This document shows, piece by piece, positions 38,031 through 47,247 of a DNA stretch of 64,000 nt. Source of the stretch: Pediococcus claussenii ATCC BAA-344 (lineage in GTDB: Bacteria > Bacillota > Bacilli > Lactobacillales > Lactobacillaceae); assembly GCF_000237995.1 (NCBI RefSeq), contig NC_016605.1, positions 434,001 through 498,000 of the forward strand. The letters run 5' to 3'. The notes beneath the pieces are model-generated. The model was not told where the DNA came from. It ran no database searches and worked only from the letters and a program-made list of their open reading frames with translations. Every line of letters starts with the position of its first letter. The first letter of the stretch is position 1. Both the position numbers and the translations under genes were made by a program.

Positions 38031-38576
38031 ATGGAAACTGCTGAAAAGAATTGGTATGTGCTACATACATACTCAGGTTACGAAAATAAAGTAAAAAATA
38101 ACTTAGATTCACGTTCAATTTCAATGGGGATGCAAGACTTTATTTTTCGAGTAGTTGTTCCTGAAGAAGAGGAACGTGAAACAAAAAATGGTAAAGAAAA
38201 AATTGTAAAAAAGAATGAGTTTCCTGGATATGTATTGGTAGAAATGGTAATGACTGATGATTCTTGGTATGTTGTTCGTAATACACCGGGAGTTACAGGA
38301 TTTATCGGATCACATGGTTCTGGTAGTAAACCAACACCACTTTTACCAGATGAAGTTGATACAGTTCTCCGTCGTTTAGGTATGACATCTGAACATGTTG
38401 ACATTGACGTTGAAGTTGGCGAATTTGTCACTATTACAGACGGTGCTTTTAATGGTTTGACAGGGAAAATCACTGAAATTGATGATAAGAATATGAAAGT
38501 TAAGGTTGATATTGACATGTTTGGGCGTGAGACTAGCACAGAGTTAGATCTCAGCCAAATTGCTAAAATCGACTAA
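38031..38576 (+). CDS. nusG: Transcription antitermination/pausing factor NusG
   Basis: A 181-residue factor that binds RNA polymerase and couples it to other machinery. The NGN domain starts with NWYVLHTYSGYENKVK and includes PGYVLVEM and RNTPGVTGFIG. The KOW domain is in VEVGEFVTITDGAFNGLTGKI. ATG after AAAGGGGTATACAA. Confidence 0.95.
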   Translation: METAEKNWYVLHTYSGYENKVKNNLDSRSISMGMQDFIFRVVVPEEEERETKNGKEKIVKKNEFPGYVLVEMVMTDDSWYVVRNTPGVTGFIGSHGSGSKPTPLLPDEVDTVLRRLGMTSEHVDIDVEVGEFVTITDGAFNGLTGKITEIDDKNMKVKVDIDMFGRETSTELDLSQIAKID

Positions 38577-38646
38577 TTGTTAAATTGTCTATTGAAGCAA
38601 TAATTTAAGTATGCTAATCTATAAAGGTATGCTTTGCATATTCAAT

Positions 38647-38681
38647 GTGGGAGAAGAAATTTAAAACTTCATCGTGACCAC
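38647..38681 (+). promoter_or_regulatory. L1-like leader hairpin upstream of rplK
   Basis: GTGG (38647) pairs with CCAC (to 38681), enclosing GAAG/CTTC and asymmetric loops (GGAGAAG side, CATCGTGA side). This resembles ribosomal protein L1 mRNA targets, which mimic its 23S rRNA site. Confidence 0.45.
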
Positions 38682-38711
38682 ACACGGACTTATTTTAAGG
38701 AGGTATGTCTC

Positions 38712-39137
38712 GTGGCTAAAAAAGTAGCAAACGTTGTTAAATTACAGATTCCTGCTGGAAAAGCAACTCCAGCTCCACCAGTTGGACCAGCTCTTGGACA
38801 AGCAGGTATTAATATTATGGGATTCACAAAGGACTTCAATGCTCGTACGGCTGATCAAGCTGGCTTATTGATTCCTGTTGTGATCACAGTGTACGAAGAT
38901 CGTTCATTCGACTTCGTCACAAAGACACCACCTGCTTCTGTTCTATTGAAGAAAGCTGCCGGTGTTGAACATGGTTCAGGCGAACCCAATACTAACAAGG
39001 TTGCCACAGTTACAAAGGCCCAGGTTAAGGAAATCGCTGAATCAAAAATGCAAGATCTAAACGCTGCAGACGTTGAAGCTGCTATGCGCATGATCGAAGG
39101 TACTGCTCGTAGTATGGGATTCGTTGTCGAAGGCTAA
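38712..39137 (+). CDS. rplK: 50S ribosomal protein L11
   Basis: A 141-residue protein starting at GTG 38712 (AAGGAGGTATGTCTC-GTG). It has [23 protein letters not shown] at the N-terminus and the RNA-binding C-terminal domain ending [12 protein letters not shown]. First gene of the rplK-rplA pair. Confidence 0.96.
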   Translation: MAKKVANVVKLQIPAGKATPAPPVGPALGQAGINIMGFTKDFNARTADQAGLLIPVVITVYEDRSFDFVTKTPPASVLLKKAAGVEHGSGEPNTNKVATVTKAQVKEIAESKMQDLNAADVEAAMRMIEGTARSMGFVVEG

Positions 39138-39178
39138 ACTACAAACAGACGGATACTCTACTAAAGTAGATGTATCAA

Positions 39179-39204
39179 GTGGGAGGACAATCCGCTATAA
39201 CCAC
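39179..39204 (+). promoter_or_regulatory. Second L1-like hairpin, upstream of rplA
   Basis: GTGG (39179-39182) pairs with CCAC (39201-39204) around GGA/TCC, with GGA and GCTATAA bulges: the same design as the hairpin before rplK. It suggests L1 feedback acts at both genes. Confidence 0.45.
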
Positions 39205-39226
39205 ATTTGCTAGGAGGAAAACACAG

Positions 39227-39916
39227 ATGGCTAAAAAAGGTAAAAAATATCAAGAAGCTGCTAAACAGGTCGATGTTACAAAAGCATACGCACCTAAAGA
39301 AGCTCTTGAATTAGTTAAAAACATTGATTTTGCTAAGTTTGATGCAACAGTTGAAACTGTTTATAACTTGAACGTTGATACAAAACAAGCTGACCAACAA
39401 TTACGTGGTGCTGTTGTTTTGCCAAACGGTACAGGTAAGACACAAACTGTTATTGTATTTGCTAAAGGTGAAAAGGCTAAAGAAGCCCAAGATGCTGGTG
39501 CAGACGTTGTCGGAGACGATGATTTAGTGCAACGTATTCAAGATGGCTGGTTAGACTTTGATGTTGCAATCGCAACACCTGACATGATGGGACAAGTTGG
39601 ACGTTTGGGTCGTGTATTAGGTCCTAAGAACTTAATGCCCAATCCTAAGACTGGTACTGTTACGATGGATGTTGCTAAAGCAGTTGAAGAATCAAAGGGT
39701 GGTAAGGTAACTTACCGTACTGACCGTGACGGAAATGTTCATGTTCCAATCGGTAAGGTATCGTTTGATGCTGACAAGCTTCTTGGCAACTTAAATACAA
39801 TTAACGATACAATTACTCGTTTGCGTCCTGCTTCTGTTAAGGGTGCATTTATAAAGAATGTATCAGTTGCATCAACATTTGGTCCTGGTGTTAAGATTGA
39901 CTTCGCTCAATTCTAA
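39227..39916 (+). CDS. rplA: 50S ribosomal protein L1
   Basis: A 229-residue protein of the L1 stalk. Marks include the conserved [20 protein letters not shown] and [13 protein letters not shown]1 usually represses its own operon by binding the mRNA. ATG after TAGGAGGAAAACACAG. Confidence 0.96.
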   Translation: MAKKGKKYQEAAKQVDVTKAYAPKEALELVKNIDFAKFDATVETVYNLNVDTKQADQQLRGAVVLPNGTGKTQTVIVFAKGEKAKEAQDAGADVVGDDDLVQRIQDGWLDFDVAIATPDMMGQVGRLGRVLGPKNLMPNPKTGTVTMDVAKAVEESKGGKVTYRTDRDGNVHVPIGKVSFDADKLLGNLNTINDTITRLRPASVKGAFIKNVSVASTFGPGVKIDFAQF

Positions 39917-39921
39917 ACAAC

Positions 39922-39951
39922 TTGACGTTTAATTTGTTTTTGTGATATATT
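39922..39951 (+). promoter_or_regulatory. Promoter of the rplJ-rplL operon
   Basis: TTGACG at 39922-39927, 18 bases, TATATT at 39946-39951. Confidence 0.6.
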
Positions 39952-39954
39952 AAT

Positions 39955-40080
39955 ATCCGTGAATTATAACTGAATAATTTACCTAAGACTCAGGTGATCC
40001 CGTGCGGATCTTAATAGTATGCCTGCCGAGGAACGTATAATTTTATCCGTAACTCTTAGTCTGGGTCACGGATATTTTTA
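39955..40080 (+). ncRNA. L10 ribosomal protein leader
   Basis: A leader with the conserved TGCCTGCCGAGG element (40019-40030) that L10(L12)4 binds. ATCCGTGA at the 5' end and ATCCGT near 40045 can both pair with TCACGGAT near 40066-40073. The latter forms a terminator followed by ATTTTTAG. Binding of L10 would favour termination and so control rplJL. Confidence 0.8.
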
Positions 40081-40113
40081 GTTCTAACATTAATTCAGGA
40101 GGTGAAACGTATA

Positions 40114-40620
40114 ATGAGTAAAGAAGCTATCGCTAAGAAAGCTGAAATCGTTGATGGTGTTGCTGATCAATTTACAAACTCAATGGCTGCAATTGTTGTT
40201 GATGCTCGTGGATTAACAGTTGCTGAGGTTACCGAATTACGTAAGCAATTACGTGAAGAAGGTGTCAAGATGCAAGTGATCAAGAATAAGATTCTATCAC
40301 GTGCTGCTGAAAAAGCAGGTTTTGAAGGAATGGACGAAGTATTCTCTGGCCCTTCAGCTGTTGCCTTCTCTGATGAAGACCCAGTTGCACCTGCTAAAGT
40401 TTTGAAGAAGTTCGCTGACGACAATGACAACCTTACAATTAAGGGTGGTATTATCGAAGGCGCTGTTGCGGATATTGACAAGATTAATACCTTTGCTACA
40501 ATGCCAAGTCGTGATGACTTGCTTGCAATGCTTGCAAATGAATTTATGTCACCAGTTCGTGATGTTGCTTATGCCCTTAAAGCTGTTGCTGATAAGAAGG
40601 CAGAAGAAGAAGTCGCATAA
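40114..40620 (+). CDS. rplJ: 50S ribosomal protein L10
   Basis: A 168-residue protein holding the L7/L12 dimers on the ribosomal stalk. Typical N-terminus with [20 protein letters not shown] and [10 protein letters not shown]; the C-terminal helix binds L7/L12. Start ATG 40114 with CAGGAGGTGAAACGTATA; upstream in-frame codons lie across the ribosome site. Confidence 0.95.
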   Translation: MSKEAIAKKAEIVDGVADQFTNSMAAIVVDARGLTVAEVTELRKQLREEGVKMQVIKNKILSRAAEKAGFEGMDEVFSGPSAVAFSDEDPVAPAKVLKKFADDNDNLTIKGGIIEGAVADIDKINTFATMPSRDDLLAMLANEFMSPVRDVAYALKAVADKKAEEEVA

Positions 40621-40662
40621 TATAATTTATACTTAAAAAAACATTTTTCGGAGGAAAATAAA

Positions 40663-41031
40663 ATGGCATTAGATAAAGACCAATTCATTGAAGACCTTAA
40701 AGGTGCTTCAATCTCAGATTTAAATGATCTTGTAAAGGCAATCGAAGACGAATTCGGCGTTTCAGCTGCTGCTCCAGTTGCTGCTGCAGGTGCTGCAGGT
40801 GCTGCAGGCGCTGCAGAAAAGACATCATTCACTGTTGAACTTACTAGCGCAGGCGCTGCTAAGATCAAGGTTATCAAAGCAGTTCGTGAAATTACAGGTG
40901 CTGGCTTGAAGGATGCTAAAGACATGGTTGATAGCGCACCTTCAGTTATCAAAGATGACGTTGCTGAAGACGAAGCTAACGACTTGAAGGCTAAGCTTGA
41001 AGAAGCTGGCGCATCAGTTGAAGTTAAGTAA
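40663..41031 (+). CDS. rplL: 50S ribosomal protein L7/L12
   Basis: A 122-residue stalk protein: N-terminal dimerisation helices, an alanine/glycine-rich hinge (residues 34-50) and a C-terminal domain with [25 protein letters not shown] after GGAGGAAAATAAA. Confidence 0.96.
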   Translation: MALDKDQFIEDLKGASISDLNDLVKAIEDEFGVSAAAPVAAAGAAGAAGAAEKTSFTVELTSAGAAKIKVIKAVREITGAGLKDAKDMVDSAPSVIKDDVAEDEANDLKAKLEEAGASVEVK

Positions 41032-41052
41032 TTTAATTTCGAATTTATAAGA

Positions 41053-41086
41053 AGAACCATTGCCTTAATTGGCGATGGTTTTTTTA
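41053..41086 (+). terminator. Terminator of rplJ-rplL
   Basis: AACCATTGCC pairs with GGCGATGGTT, then seven Ts. Confidence 0.9.
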
Positions 41087-41208
41087 GTGGAATCAGTTTT
41101 TATGTAGCCAAATAATGGAATGTTATAACCTCTTGACGTATAATTTCTCTAAAGTTTTTTATTACTTGGGAAGTAGCAACAAAATTTAGGGGAAACGGGT
41201 TGGTTTGA

Positions 41209-42390
41209 GTGAAAAAAATTATTACTTTTGTTTTTTTATTTTTTTTAGTAGCCGGTGGTATTTACTTGGGAAGCAAATATTTGGGTGATAAGAATGAATA
41301 TAGTTCAATGGTTGCGAAGAAGAATAATGTTCCACGATGGACTTCGGATTCGAAAGCTCTAATTTCAGAAAAACAATTCAATACCATATTTCTTTCAGCC
41401 AATAAAAAAAGTGCTGGAAATAATGGAATTGGAATTAGTGAATTTCCAAATATAAGCTCAACAGTTATTCCTGGACTTAGAGGTGGTTGGTCAATTAATA
41501 AAAAAACTAAAAAGTCCGCCTTTGGCACGGATTGGGTTCCACAAGGAATTACACAAACACCAAATTACATATTTATTAGTGAATATGATGGGAACCATAA
41601 ACTTAATTCACTGATACAGGTGGTTAATATTAAAACCGGCCAATATGTTAAAACATTAATTTTAAATTCGGCATCTCATGTTGGTGGTTTGGCTTACGAT
41701 CCGGTAAGAAAGATACTTTGGTGGTCTGACGATCTTCATGGTTATGGTGGCTTAGCTTATACGTCAATTTCGACGGTGGATAATTATAATGCTCAAATGC
41801 TGAAAAGACCGATTAAGTCGAATTACAAAATATTACCATGGGTGTCTAAAACATCCGGAATTGTATATTATAAAAATCAATTAGTGGTTGTAATATACGG
41901 ACAAAAGCGTAGTTCTAGGTCAGTGATAGCAATGCCCCTTAACAAAAAAACTGGTATGCTTAAGGATTTTGTAAGCGTGGTTAAACATAACGAACTTAAT
42001 TTAAAATCAGAAAAGGAGCTTGTCAAAAGCTTAATAAAATCTGGTTTAGTTCAGTCAATGACAAAAGGATGGCCACGAATGCAAGGATTATCAATTAATG
42101 ACAAAGGATTCTCCTTGTTCTCTCAGTCAAACGGATTAGCAAATTCAAAAATATGGTTTGAAGAGCCTAATGATAAAACTGGAACTGCATTTGCTTTTAA
42201 TCCTCCCAAGGAAAAGGTTGTGCAAGTTACTACGCCACCATCAATTGAGCAAACGTCATTAAGTACAAAAAATCAGTCACTACTTGTTTTATTTGAGAGT
42301 GGTGCACGAGAATATAGAGAAGCCGGAAATTTCTTATATCGACAACCAATTATGGACAGAGTCGTACGGTTACAGCTTTCTAAGAACTAA
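41209..42390 (+). CDS. Secreted or membrane-anchored protein, unknown
   Basis: A 393-residue protein with an N-terminal hydrophobic segment (IITFVFLFFLVAGGIYLGS) that is either a signal peptide or an anchor. The rest is a soluble extracellular part with short repeats of the type VVNIKTGQYVKTL, GGLAYDPVRKILWWSD, which suggest a beta-propeller. I do not recognise a family. GTG start at 41209; the nearest purine-rich tract (TTAGGGGAAACGGG) is farther away than usual. Confidence 0.65.
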   Translation: MKKIITFVFLFFLVAGGIYLGSKYLGDKNEYSSMVAKKNNVPRWTSDSKALISEKQFNTIFLSANKKSAGNNGIGISEFPNISSTVIPGLRGGWSINKKTKKSAFGTDWVPQGITQTPNYIFISEYDGNHKLNSLIQVVNIKTGQYVKTLILNSASHVGGLAYDPVRKILWWSDDLHGYGGLAYTSISTVDNYNAQMLKRPIKSNYKILPWVSKTSGIVYYKNQLVVVIYGQKRSSRSVIAMPLNKKTGMLKDFVSVVKHNELNLKSEKELVKSLIKSGLVQSMTKGWPRMQGLSINDKGFSLFSQSNGLANSKIWFEEPNDKTGTAFAFNPPKEKVVQVTTPPSIEQTSLSTKNQSLLVLFESGAREYREAGNFLYRQPIMDRVVRLQLSKN

Positions 42391-42418
42391 ATAGAAACGG
42401 AACTGCTATAAATGGTGG

Positions 42419-42447
42419 TTGACAATTTTAAGTGATACATGTATTGT
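42419..42447 (+). promoter_or_regulatory. pyr operon promoter
   Basis: TTGACA at 42419-42424, 17 bases, TATTGT at 42442-42447. Confidence 0.75.
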
Positions 42448-42465
42448 AATTAACAACAAACAGAG

Positions 42466-42561
42466 GAGCTTTAAATCAATCCCGTGAGATTGGTAAGCTA
42501 GCAGAACATAACACCAAGCGTGGAGTGTACGGTTAGCCGCACCCAGCTTGGTGTTTTTTTG
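42466..42561 (+). promoter_or_regulatory. PyrR-binding attenuator of the pyr operon
   Basis: The PyrR hairpin reads AATCAATC-CCGTGA-GATTGGT; its hexaloop fits the PyrR consensus CNGNGA. Downstream, AACACCAAGC pairs with GCTTGGTGTT and is followed by a T-run, forming the terminator. With UMP bound, PyrR would hold the anti-antiterminator and stop transcription. The regulator gene itself is outside the window. Confidence 0.85.
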
Positions 42562-42597
42562 TGCCCTCTGCAAATACTCTGTATAGGATGTGAGGCT

Positions 42598-43305
42598 TTG
42601 GGAGATATAATTATCGCTTTAGACTTTAGCGAAAAACAGAAAATGCAAAATTTTCTAAATAATTTTCAAGTAGGAAAAAAGCCGGTTGTAAAGATTGGAA
42701 TGGAACTGTTTTATCAGTATGGGCCCGCACTTATTAAAGAGGTTCAAAGGCAAGGATTTAAAATATTCTTAGACTTAAAGCTAAATGACATACCTAATAC
42801 GGTAGAACGTGGAATGTTTCAAATTGCCAAACTTGGAGTTCAATATACAACAGTTCATGCCCTTGGTGGAACTGAAATGATGCAAGCAGCAATTAGGGGA
42901 GCACAGAAAGGTGCGACCTCAGCAAACGTCAATCGCCCTTTAGTTTTGGCGGTTACAGAATTAACTTCAATTTCCGAAAAAGTGATGCATGACGAGCAAA
43001 ATATTGATATATCAATGCGTGAACAGGTCGAAAGTCTTATAAACTTATCCTATAAAGCGGGAACCGATGGGGTAATATGTTCTGCTCTTGATTTAAAAGA
43101 ATTAGATGGTAATTTTAAGAACTTTAAATTCATAACTCCCGGAATTCGACCGCTTGGTTTCGAAAAATCCGACCAAAAGAGAGTCGTTACACCAACGGAA
43201 GCAAGACAATTTGGAAGTACTGACATTGTTGTTGGAAGACCAATTACACGTTCAAATAATCCACTTAAGACATATCAGCAAATTTTTAAAGAATGGAGCA
43301 AATAA
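42598..43305 (+). CDS. pyrF: Orotidine 5'-phosphate decarboxylase
   Basis: A 235-residue enzyme catalysing the last step to UMP. It begins GDIIIALDF and has the catalytic FLDLKLNDIPNTV with the conserved Lys-Asp set, and GIRPLG near the phosphate site. I take the TTG at 42598 as start with AGGATGTGAGG upstream. The frame is open back to 42520, but that would run through the attenuator terminator. First gene of the pyr operon. Confidence 0.92.
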   Translation: MGDIIIALDFSEKQKMQNFLNNFQVGKKPVVKIGMELFYQYGPALIKEVQRQGFKIFLDLKLNDIPNTVERGMFQIAKLGVQYTTVHALGGTEMMQAAIRGAQKGATSANVNRPLVLAVTELTSISEKVMHDEQNIDISMREQVESLINLSYKAGTDGVICSALDLKELDGNFKNFKFITPGIRPLGFEKSDQKRVVTPTEARQFGSTDIVVGRPITRSNNPLKTYQQIFKEWSK

Positions 43306-43935
43306 ATGAATAATCTAGAATTAAAAATTTTAAAACAATTACTTGAAATTAAGGCTATCACAATTAATCCCCAAAATCCTTTTACATATGCTAGTGGTAT
43401 TCATTCACCTATTTATACAGATTTACGACAGACAATTAGTTACCCAGAATTAAGGCACGACATTGCTCAAGGATTATCAGAAGTAATTAAAGAATTTTTT
43501 CCTGAAGCAACAGTGATTGGTGGAGTTGCAACAGCCGGTATTCCTCATGCAGCTTGGGTTGCTGAATTAATGGAGTTGCCCATGATTTATGTGCGGTCCA
43601 AACCAAAAGATCATGGAGCGGGCAGACAAATTGAAGGGCGTGTTTCTCAAGATGATAGTGTAGTTTTGATTGATGATTTAATCTCAACCGGAGGCAGCGT
43701 ACTAAAGGCAGCAGAGGCCGTTAATAGCTCTGGAGCAAAAGTGATTGGAGTTACATCAATTTTTAGCTACGGATTGGTAGACGCTAAACTTAACTTTAAA
43801 GAAGAAGGGGTTACTTTAAAATCGTTATTAGATTTTAAAAATTTAGTAGAGCTAATTAAAAGGCTAGATTTGTTAAGTTTAAAAGAAGTTGACTTGGTTG
43901 AAAAATGGCACAGTGATCCATGGAATTGGAAATAG
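43306..43935 (+). CDS. pyrE: Orotate phosphoribosyltransferase
   Basis: A 209-residue enzyme making OMP from orotate and PRPP. PRPP motif VVLIDDLISTGGSVLKAA; early FTYASGIHSPIYTDLR. It starts directly after the pyrF stop. Confidence 0.95.
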   Translation: MNNLELKILKQLLEIKAITINPQNPFTYASGIHSPIYTDLRQTISYPELRHDIAQGLSEVIKEFFPEATVIGGVATAGIPHAAWVAELMELPMIYVRSKPKDHGAGRQIEGRVSQDDSVVLIDDLISTGGSVLKAAEAVNSSGAKVIGVTSIFSYGLVDAKLNFKEEGVTLKSLLDFKNLVELIKRLDLLSLKEVDLVEKWHSDPWNWK

Positions 43936-43947
43936 TAGGAGGAAACT

Positions 43948-44886
43948 ATGATCACAAAAATAAAGAATAGTCAGCAAGATTTAACAAGTATTGAGGGATT
44001 TAATGAAGAACAAATTTTACATAAAATCAATCTGGCGGAGGAATACAAAAAGGGTCGCCAAATAGAATTAAAAAGACCGGTTTATGCTGCGAATCTTTTC
44101 TTTGAGAATAGCACTCGTACAAAAGTTAGTTTCGAGATGGCCGAGACAAGATTAGGAATACAAATTATGGGGTTTGAAACAGAACGCAGCTCTATAAAAA
44201 AAGGTGAAACGTTAAATGATACGGTATTAACGTTGCAATCAATTGGTGTTGATTTTACAGTAATTCGACATTCACAAAATGAATACTATAAAGAAATTAC
44301 TGAAGGAAATCGACAAATAAGTATCATTAACGCAGGTGATGGTAGTGGACAGCATCCGTCACAATCTTTGCTAGATATGATGACAATTTATGAAGAATTT
44401 GGCGAATTTTCGGGTTTGAAAATTTTGATTATGGGAGATTTAAGACATTCCAGGGTAGCGCATTCTAATGCTCAAATCTTGAAAAAGTTAGGAGCAACGT
44501 TGTATTTTAGCGGACCGTCCGAATGGTATGACAGCAAATTTGACCAATATGGAAAGTACGTTGCAATAGATGATGTTATATCAGTTGTTGATGTAGTTAT
44601 GCTTTTACGAATTCAGACGGAGAGAATGGAAAGTGAAGAGACAGGATTTAATGTGAGTCAGTACCATAAAAAGTTTGGTCTCACAAAGAGCAGAGCAAAA
44701 AGAATGGGCGAAAACGCTATAATAATGCATCCTGCACCCGTTAACCGCGGTGTTGAGATTGCAAGTGAACTTGTTGAAAGTGATGCCTCAAGGATTTTTA
44801 AACAAATGAGTAACGGTGTTTTTATGAGAATGGCAATTATTGAAGATGTTTTGGCTGCAAAAGGTTTGATTGGGGTAGTGAAATAA
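43948..44886 (+). CDS. pyrB: Aspartate carbamoyltransferase catalytic chain
   Basis: A 312-residue enzyme that joins carbamoyl phosphate to aspartate. The carbamoyl phosphate site is FENSTRTKVSFEMA; the late HPAPVNRGVEI is the family signature. No regulatory PyrI is present. ATG after AGGAGGAAACT. It shares one base with pyrC (TAATG). Confidence 0.95.
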   Translation: MITKIKNSQQDLTSIEGFNEEQILHKINLAEEYKKGRQIELKRPVYAANLFFENSTRTKVSFEMAETRLGIQIMGFETERSSIKKGETLNDTVLTLQSIGVDFTVIRHSQNEYYKEITEGNRQISIINAGDGSGQHPSQSLLDMMTIYEEFGEFSGLKILIMGDLRHSRVAHSNAQILKKLGATLYFSGPSEWYDSKFDQYGKYVAIDDVISVVDVVMLLRIQTERMESEETGFNVSQYHKKFGLTKSRAKRMGENAIIMHPAPVNRGVEIASELVESDASRIFKQMSNGVFMRMAIIEDVLAAKGLIGVVK

Positions 44887-46169
44887 TGACAAGAATTCTT
44901 ATTAAGAATGGTACGGTAGTCACTTTTAAATCAGTAAAACAGGCAAATGTTTTGATAAATGAAAATACAATTGAAAAAATTGCCCCCAATATTGAGGAAA
45001 ACTTTGATCAAGTGATTGACGCAACAGGCAAATTGATTTTTCCAGGTTTAGTAGATGTTCATGTACACTTTAGGGATCCAGGATTTACACAAAAAGAGAC
45101 AGTTCAAACAGGAAGCTTAGCAGCAGCTCATGGTGGATACACAACGGTTTGTACGATGCCAAATGTAAAACCAGTACCCAATACGCCTAAGTTATTGAAA
45201 AAAATGATTGATGCAAATATGGAAAAATCAGTTGTTAAAATTAGACAAATTGCTCCGATTTCGGTTGATCGAATTAAAGAAAATTTAAATGATTTAGAGG
45301 GTCTTAAAAAGGTAGGCGCAATCGGATTCAGTAACGATGGTAGTGGAGTTCAAAGTACAAAACTGATGTTAAAAGCCATGGAACAGGTTGTAAAACTAAA
45401 GGTTCCGATTGCAGCTCACTTAGAAGATGAAAGCTTGATGGGATCAGGTGTCATTAATGACGGGCAAGCAGCTAGACGATTAGGGTTAGCGGGAATAACT
45501 GAGCTAGCAGAAACAACTCAATTAGCACGAGATTTAGAGTTGGCAAGAGCAACGGGAGTTCATTATCATGTATGCCACATTTCGACTAAACGAAGCGTAC
45601 AGTTGGTTCGACAAGCAAAAGCTGATGGAGTCCACGTAACGGCAGAAGTTACTCCCCACCACTTGTTGTTGGATGATTCGATGATCAAAACAGATGACCC
45701 TGCTTTTAAAATGAATCCACCATTAAGAAGCTATGAAGACCGACAAGCACTTTTAGTTGGTTTGATTGATGGAACAATTGATGCGATTGCAACGGACCAC
45801 GCACCTCACACTGTGGAGGATAAAGAGGGGTCATTTGAGACCGCTTCCTTTGGAATAAGTGGTCTGGAAACTGCGTTGCCTTTAATTTATAGCAGTTTTG
45901 TAAAAACAGGAATTCTCAGTTTATCACAGCTAGTACAGATAATGAGTTACAATCCAGCGCAAATATTTAAATTAGATGGAGCGGGACAACTGCAAGAAGG
46001 CAATGCAGCAGACATAATCATTTTTGATCCTAACAAAAAGTGGAAGATTTCGAATGAATTTTTTGAATCAAAGGGACATAATTCACCATTTATTGGGCGA
46101 AAAGTATTTGGCAAAGTGCAGTGCACAATTGTTAACGGAAAGATTGTTTTTGGGGAGGAGTCGAAATGA
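44886..46169 (+). CDS. pyrC: Dihydroorotase
   Basis: A 427-residue zinc amidohydrolase that closes carbamoyl aspartate to dihydroorotate. Metal site DVHVHFRDPG; later His ligands in VPIAAHLED and YHVCHIST, and the catalytic Asp in ATDHAPHT. Overlaps pyrB by 1 base and carA by 4. Confidence 0.95.
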   Translation: MTRILIKNGTVVTFKSVKQANVLINENTIEKIAPNIEENFDQVIDATGKLIFPGLVDVHVHFRDPGFTQKETVQTGSLAAAHGGYTTVCTMPNVKPVPNTPKLLKKMIDANMEKSVVKIRQIAPISVDRIKENLNDLEGLKKVGAIGFSNDGSGVQSTKLMLKAMEQVVKLKVPIAAHLEDESLMGSGVINDGQAARRLGLAGITELAETTQLARDLELARATGVHYHVCHISTKRSVQLVRQAKADGVHVTAEVTPHHLLLDDSMIKTDDPAFKMNPPLRSYEDRQALLVGLIDGTIDAIATDHAPHTVEDKEGSFETASFGISGLETALPLIYSSFVKTGILSLSQLVQIMSYNPAQIFKLDGAGQLQEGNAADIIIFDPNKKWKISNEFFESKGHNSPFIGRKVFGKVQCTIVNGKIVFGEESK

Positions 46170-47233
46170 AAAGGTATCTTTTACTAGAAGATGGTGTTGT
46201 TTTTGAAGGTCAAGCAATTGGGGCTAATCAAACTACGACGGGCGAACTTGTTTTCAATACTGGGATGTCAGGGTATCAGGAATCACTAACGGACCCCTCT
46301 TATAGCGGGCAGATCCTAATGTTTACATATCCCACGATTGGTAACTACGGCATTAATAGTAATGATCTTGAATCCGCTAAGATTAGAACGCGCGGAATCA
46401 TTGTTAATGAACTTACTAGGGAAACTGCTAATCGAAAAATGCGTATGACATTGGAAGAATATTTGGCGCAGCAAAACATTCCCGGAATAAAGGGAATTGA
46501 TACACGAGCCGTTACCAAACATATTAGAGAGGCAGGTGTTATGCGAGCTGCAATTTTAGATGAAATTAAATCAAATAGTTTGAGTACACTTCAAAGCTCG
46601 CCAGTGGGACATAATCAAGTTACTAATATTGCTACTAAGAATGCATATCCCAATCCGGCAGATGGTAAAAGAGTGGTTGTAATTGATTTTGGGTTAAAGT
46701 TTTCAATTTTACGAGAATTGGGTAAGAGAAACTGCGATGTTATTGTTATGCCCCCTGATTCTACGGCAGATGAAATAATAAAATGTAATCCAGATGGGGT
46801 TCTATTGAGCAATGGACCCGGAGATCCTAGCGATATTGATGACAATGTTTTGTCGATGATTCGTACTATTCAAATTAAGTACCCACTATTCGGAATTTGT
46901 TTGGGGCATCAACTGTTTGCAATGGCAAATGGTGCAACTGCTAAAAAAATGAAATTTGGGCATCGTGGATTTAATCACCCTGTTAAAAATTTAGAGAGTG
47001 GAAGAATTGACTTCACCTCCCAAAATCATGGTTATGCTGTAGATAAGCATTCATTAAAGGAAACTGAATTATTGGTAACGCATGAAGAAATAAATGATCA
47101 CACAATTGAAGGTCTTAAACACAAAAAATTCAATGCATTTTCTGTCCAGTTTCACCCAGATGCGGCCCCTGGACCACATGATGCAAATGATTTATTTGAT
47201 CAATTTATAGAAATGATTGAGCAACATAATTAA
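46166..47233 (+). CDS. carA: Carbamoyl-phosphate synthase small chain (pyrimidine-specific)
   Basis: A 355-residue glutaminase subunit, also called pyrAa. The class I amidotransferase nucleophile is the Cys in [10 protein letters not shown]; the other catalytic residues are in [12 protein letters not shown]. It delivers ammonia to CarB. ATGA overlap with pyrC. Confidence 0.94.
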   Translation: MKRYLLLEDGVVFEGQAIGANQTTTGELVFNTGMSGYQESLTDPSYSGQILMFTYPTIGNYGINSNDLESAKIRTRGIIVNELTRETANRKMRMTLEEYLAQQNIPGIKGIDTRAVTKHIREAGVMRAAILDEIKSNSLSTLQSSPVGHNQVTNIATKNAYPNPADGKRVVVIDFGLKFSILRELGKRNCDVIVMPPDSTADEIIKCNPDGVLLSNGPGDPSDIDDNVLSMIRTIQIKYPLFGICLGHQLFAMANGATAKKMKFGHRGFNHPVKNLESGRIDFTSQNHGYAVDKHSLKETELLVTHEEINDHTIEGLKHKKFNAFSVQFHPDAAPGPHDANDLFDQFIEMIEQHN

Positions 47234-47247
47234 GGAGGACTAGGCAG

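Noticed and set aside
40569-41060. Long minus-strand frame opposite rplL
   Set aside because: Caused by the Ala/Gly codon bias of L7/L12; no other support.
42520-42597. N-terminal extension of pyrF
   Set aside because: It would translate the attenuator terminator; homologues begin at the IIIALDF segment, fitting the TTG at 42598.
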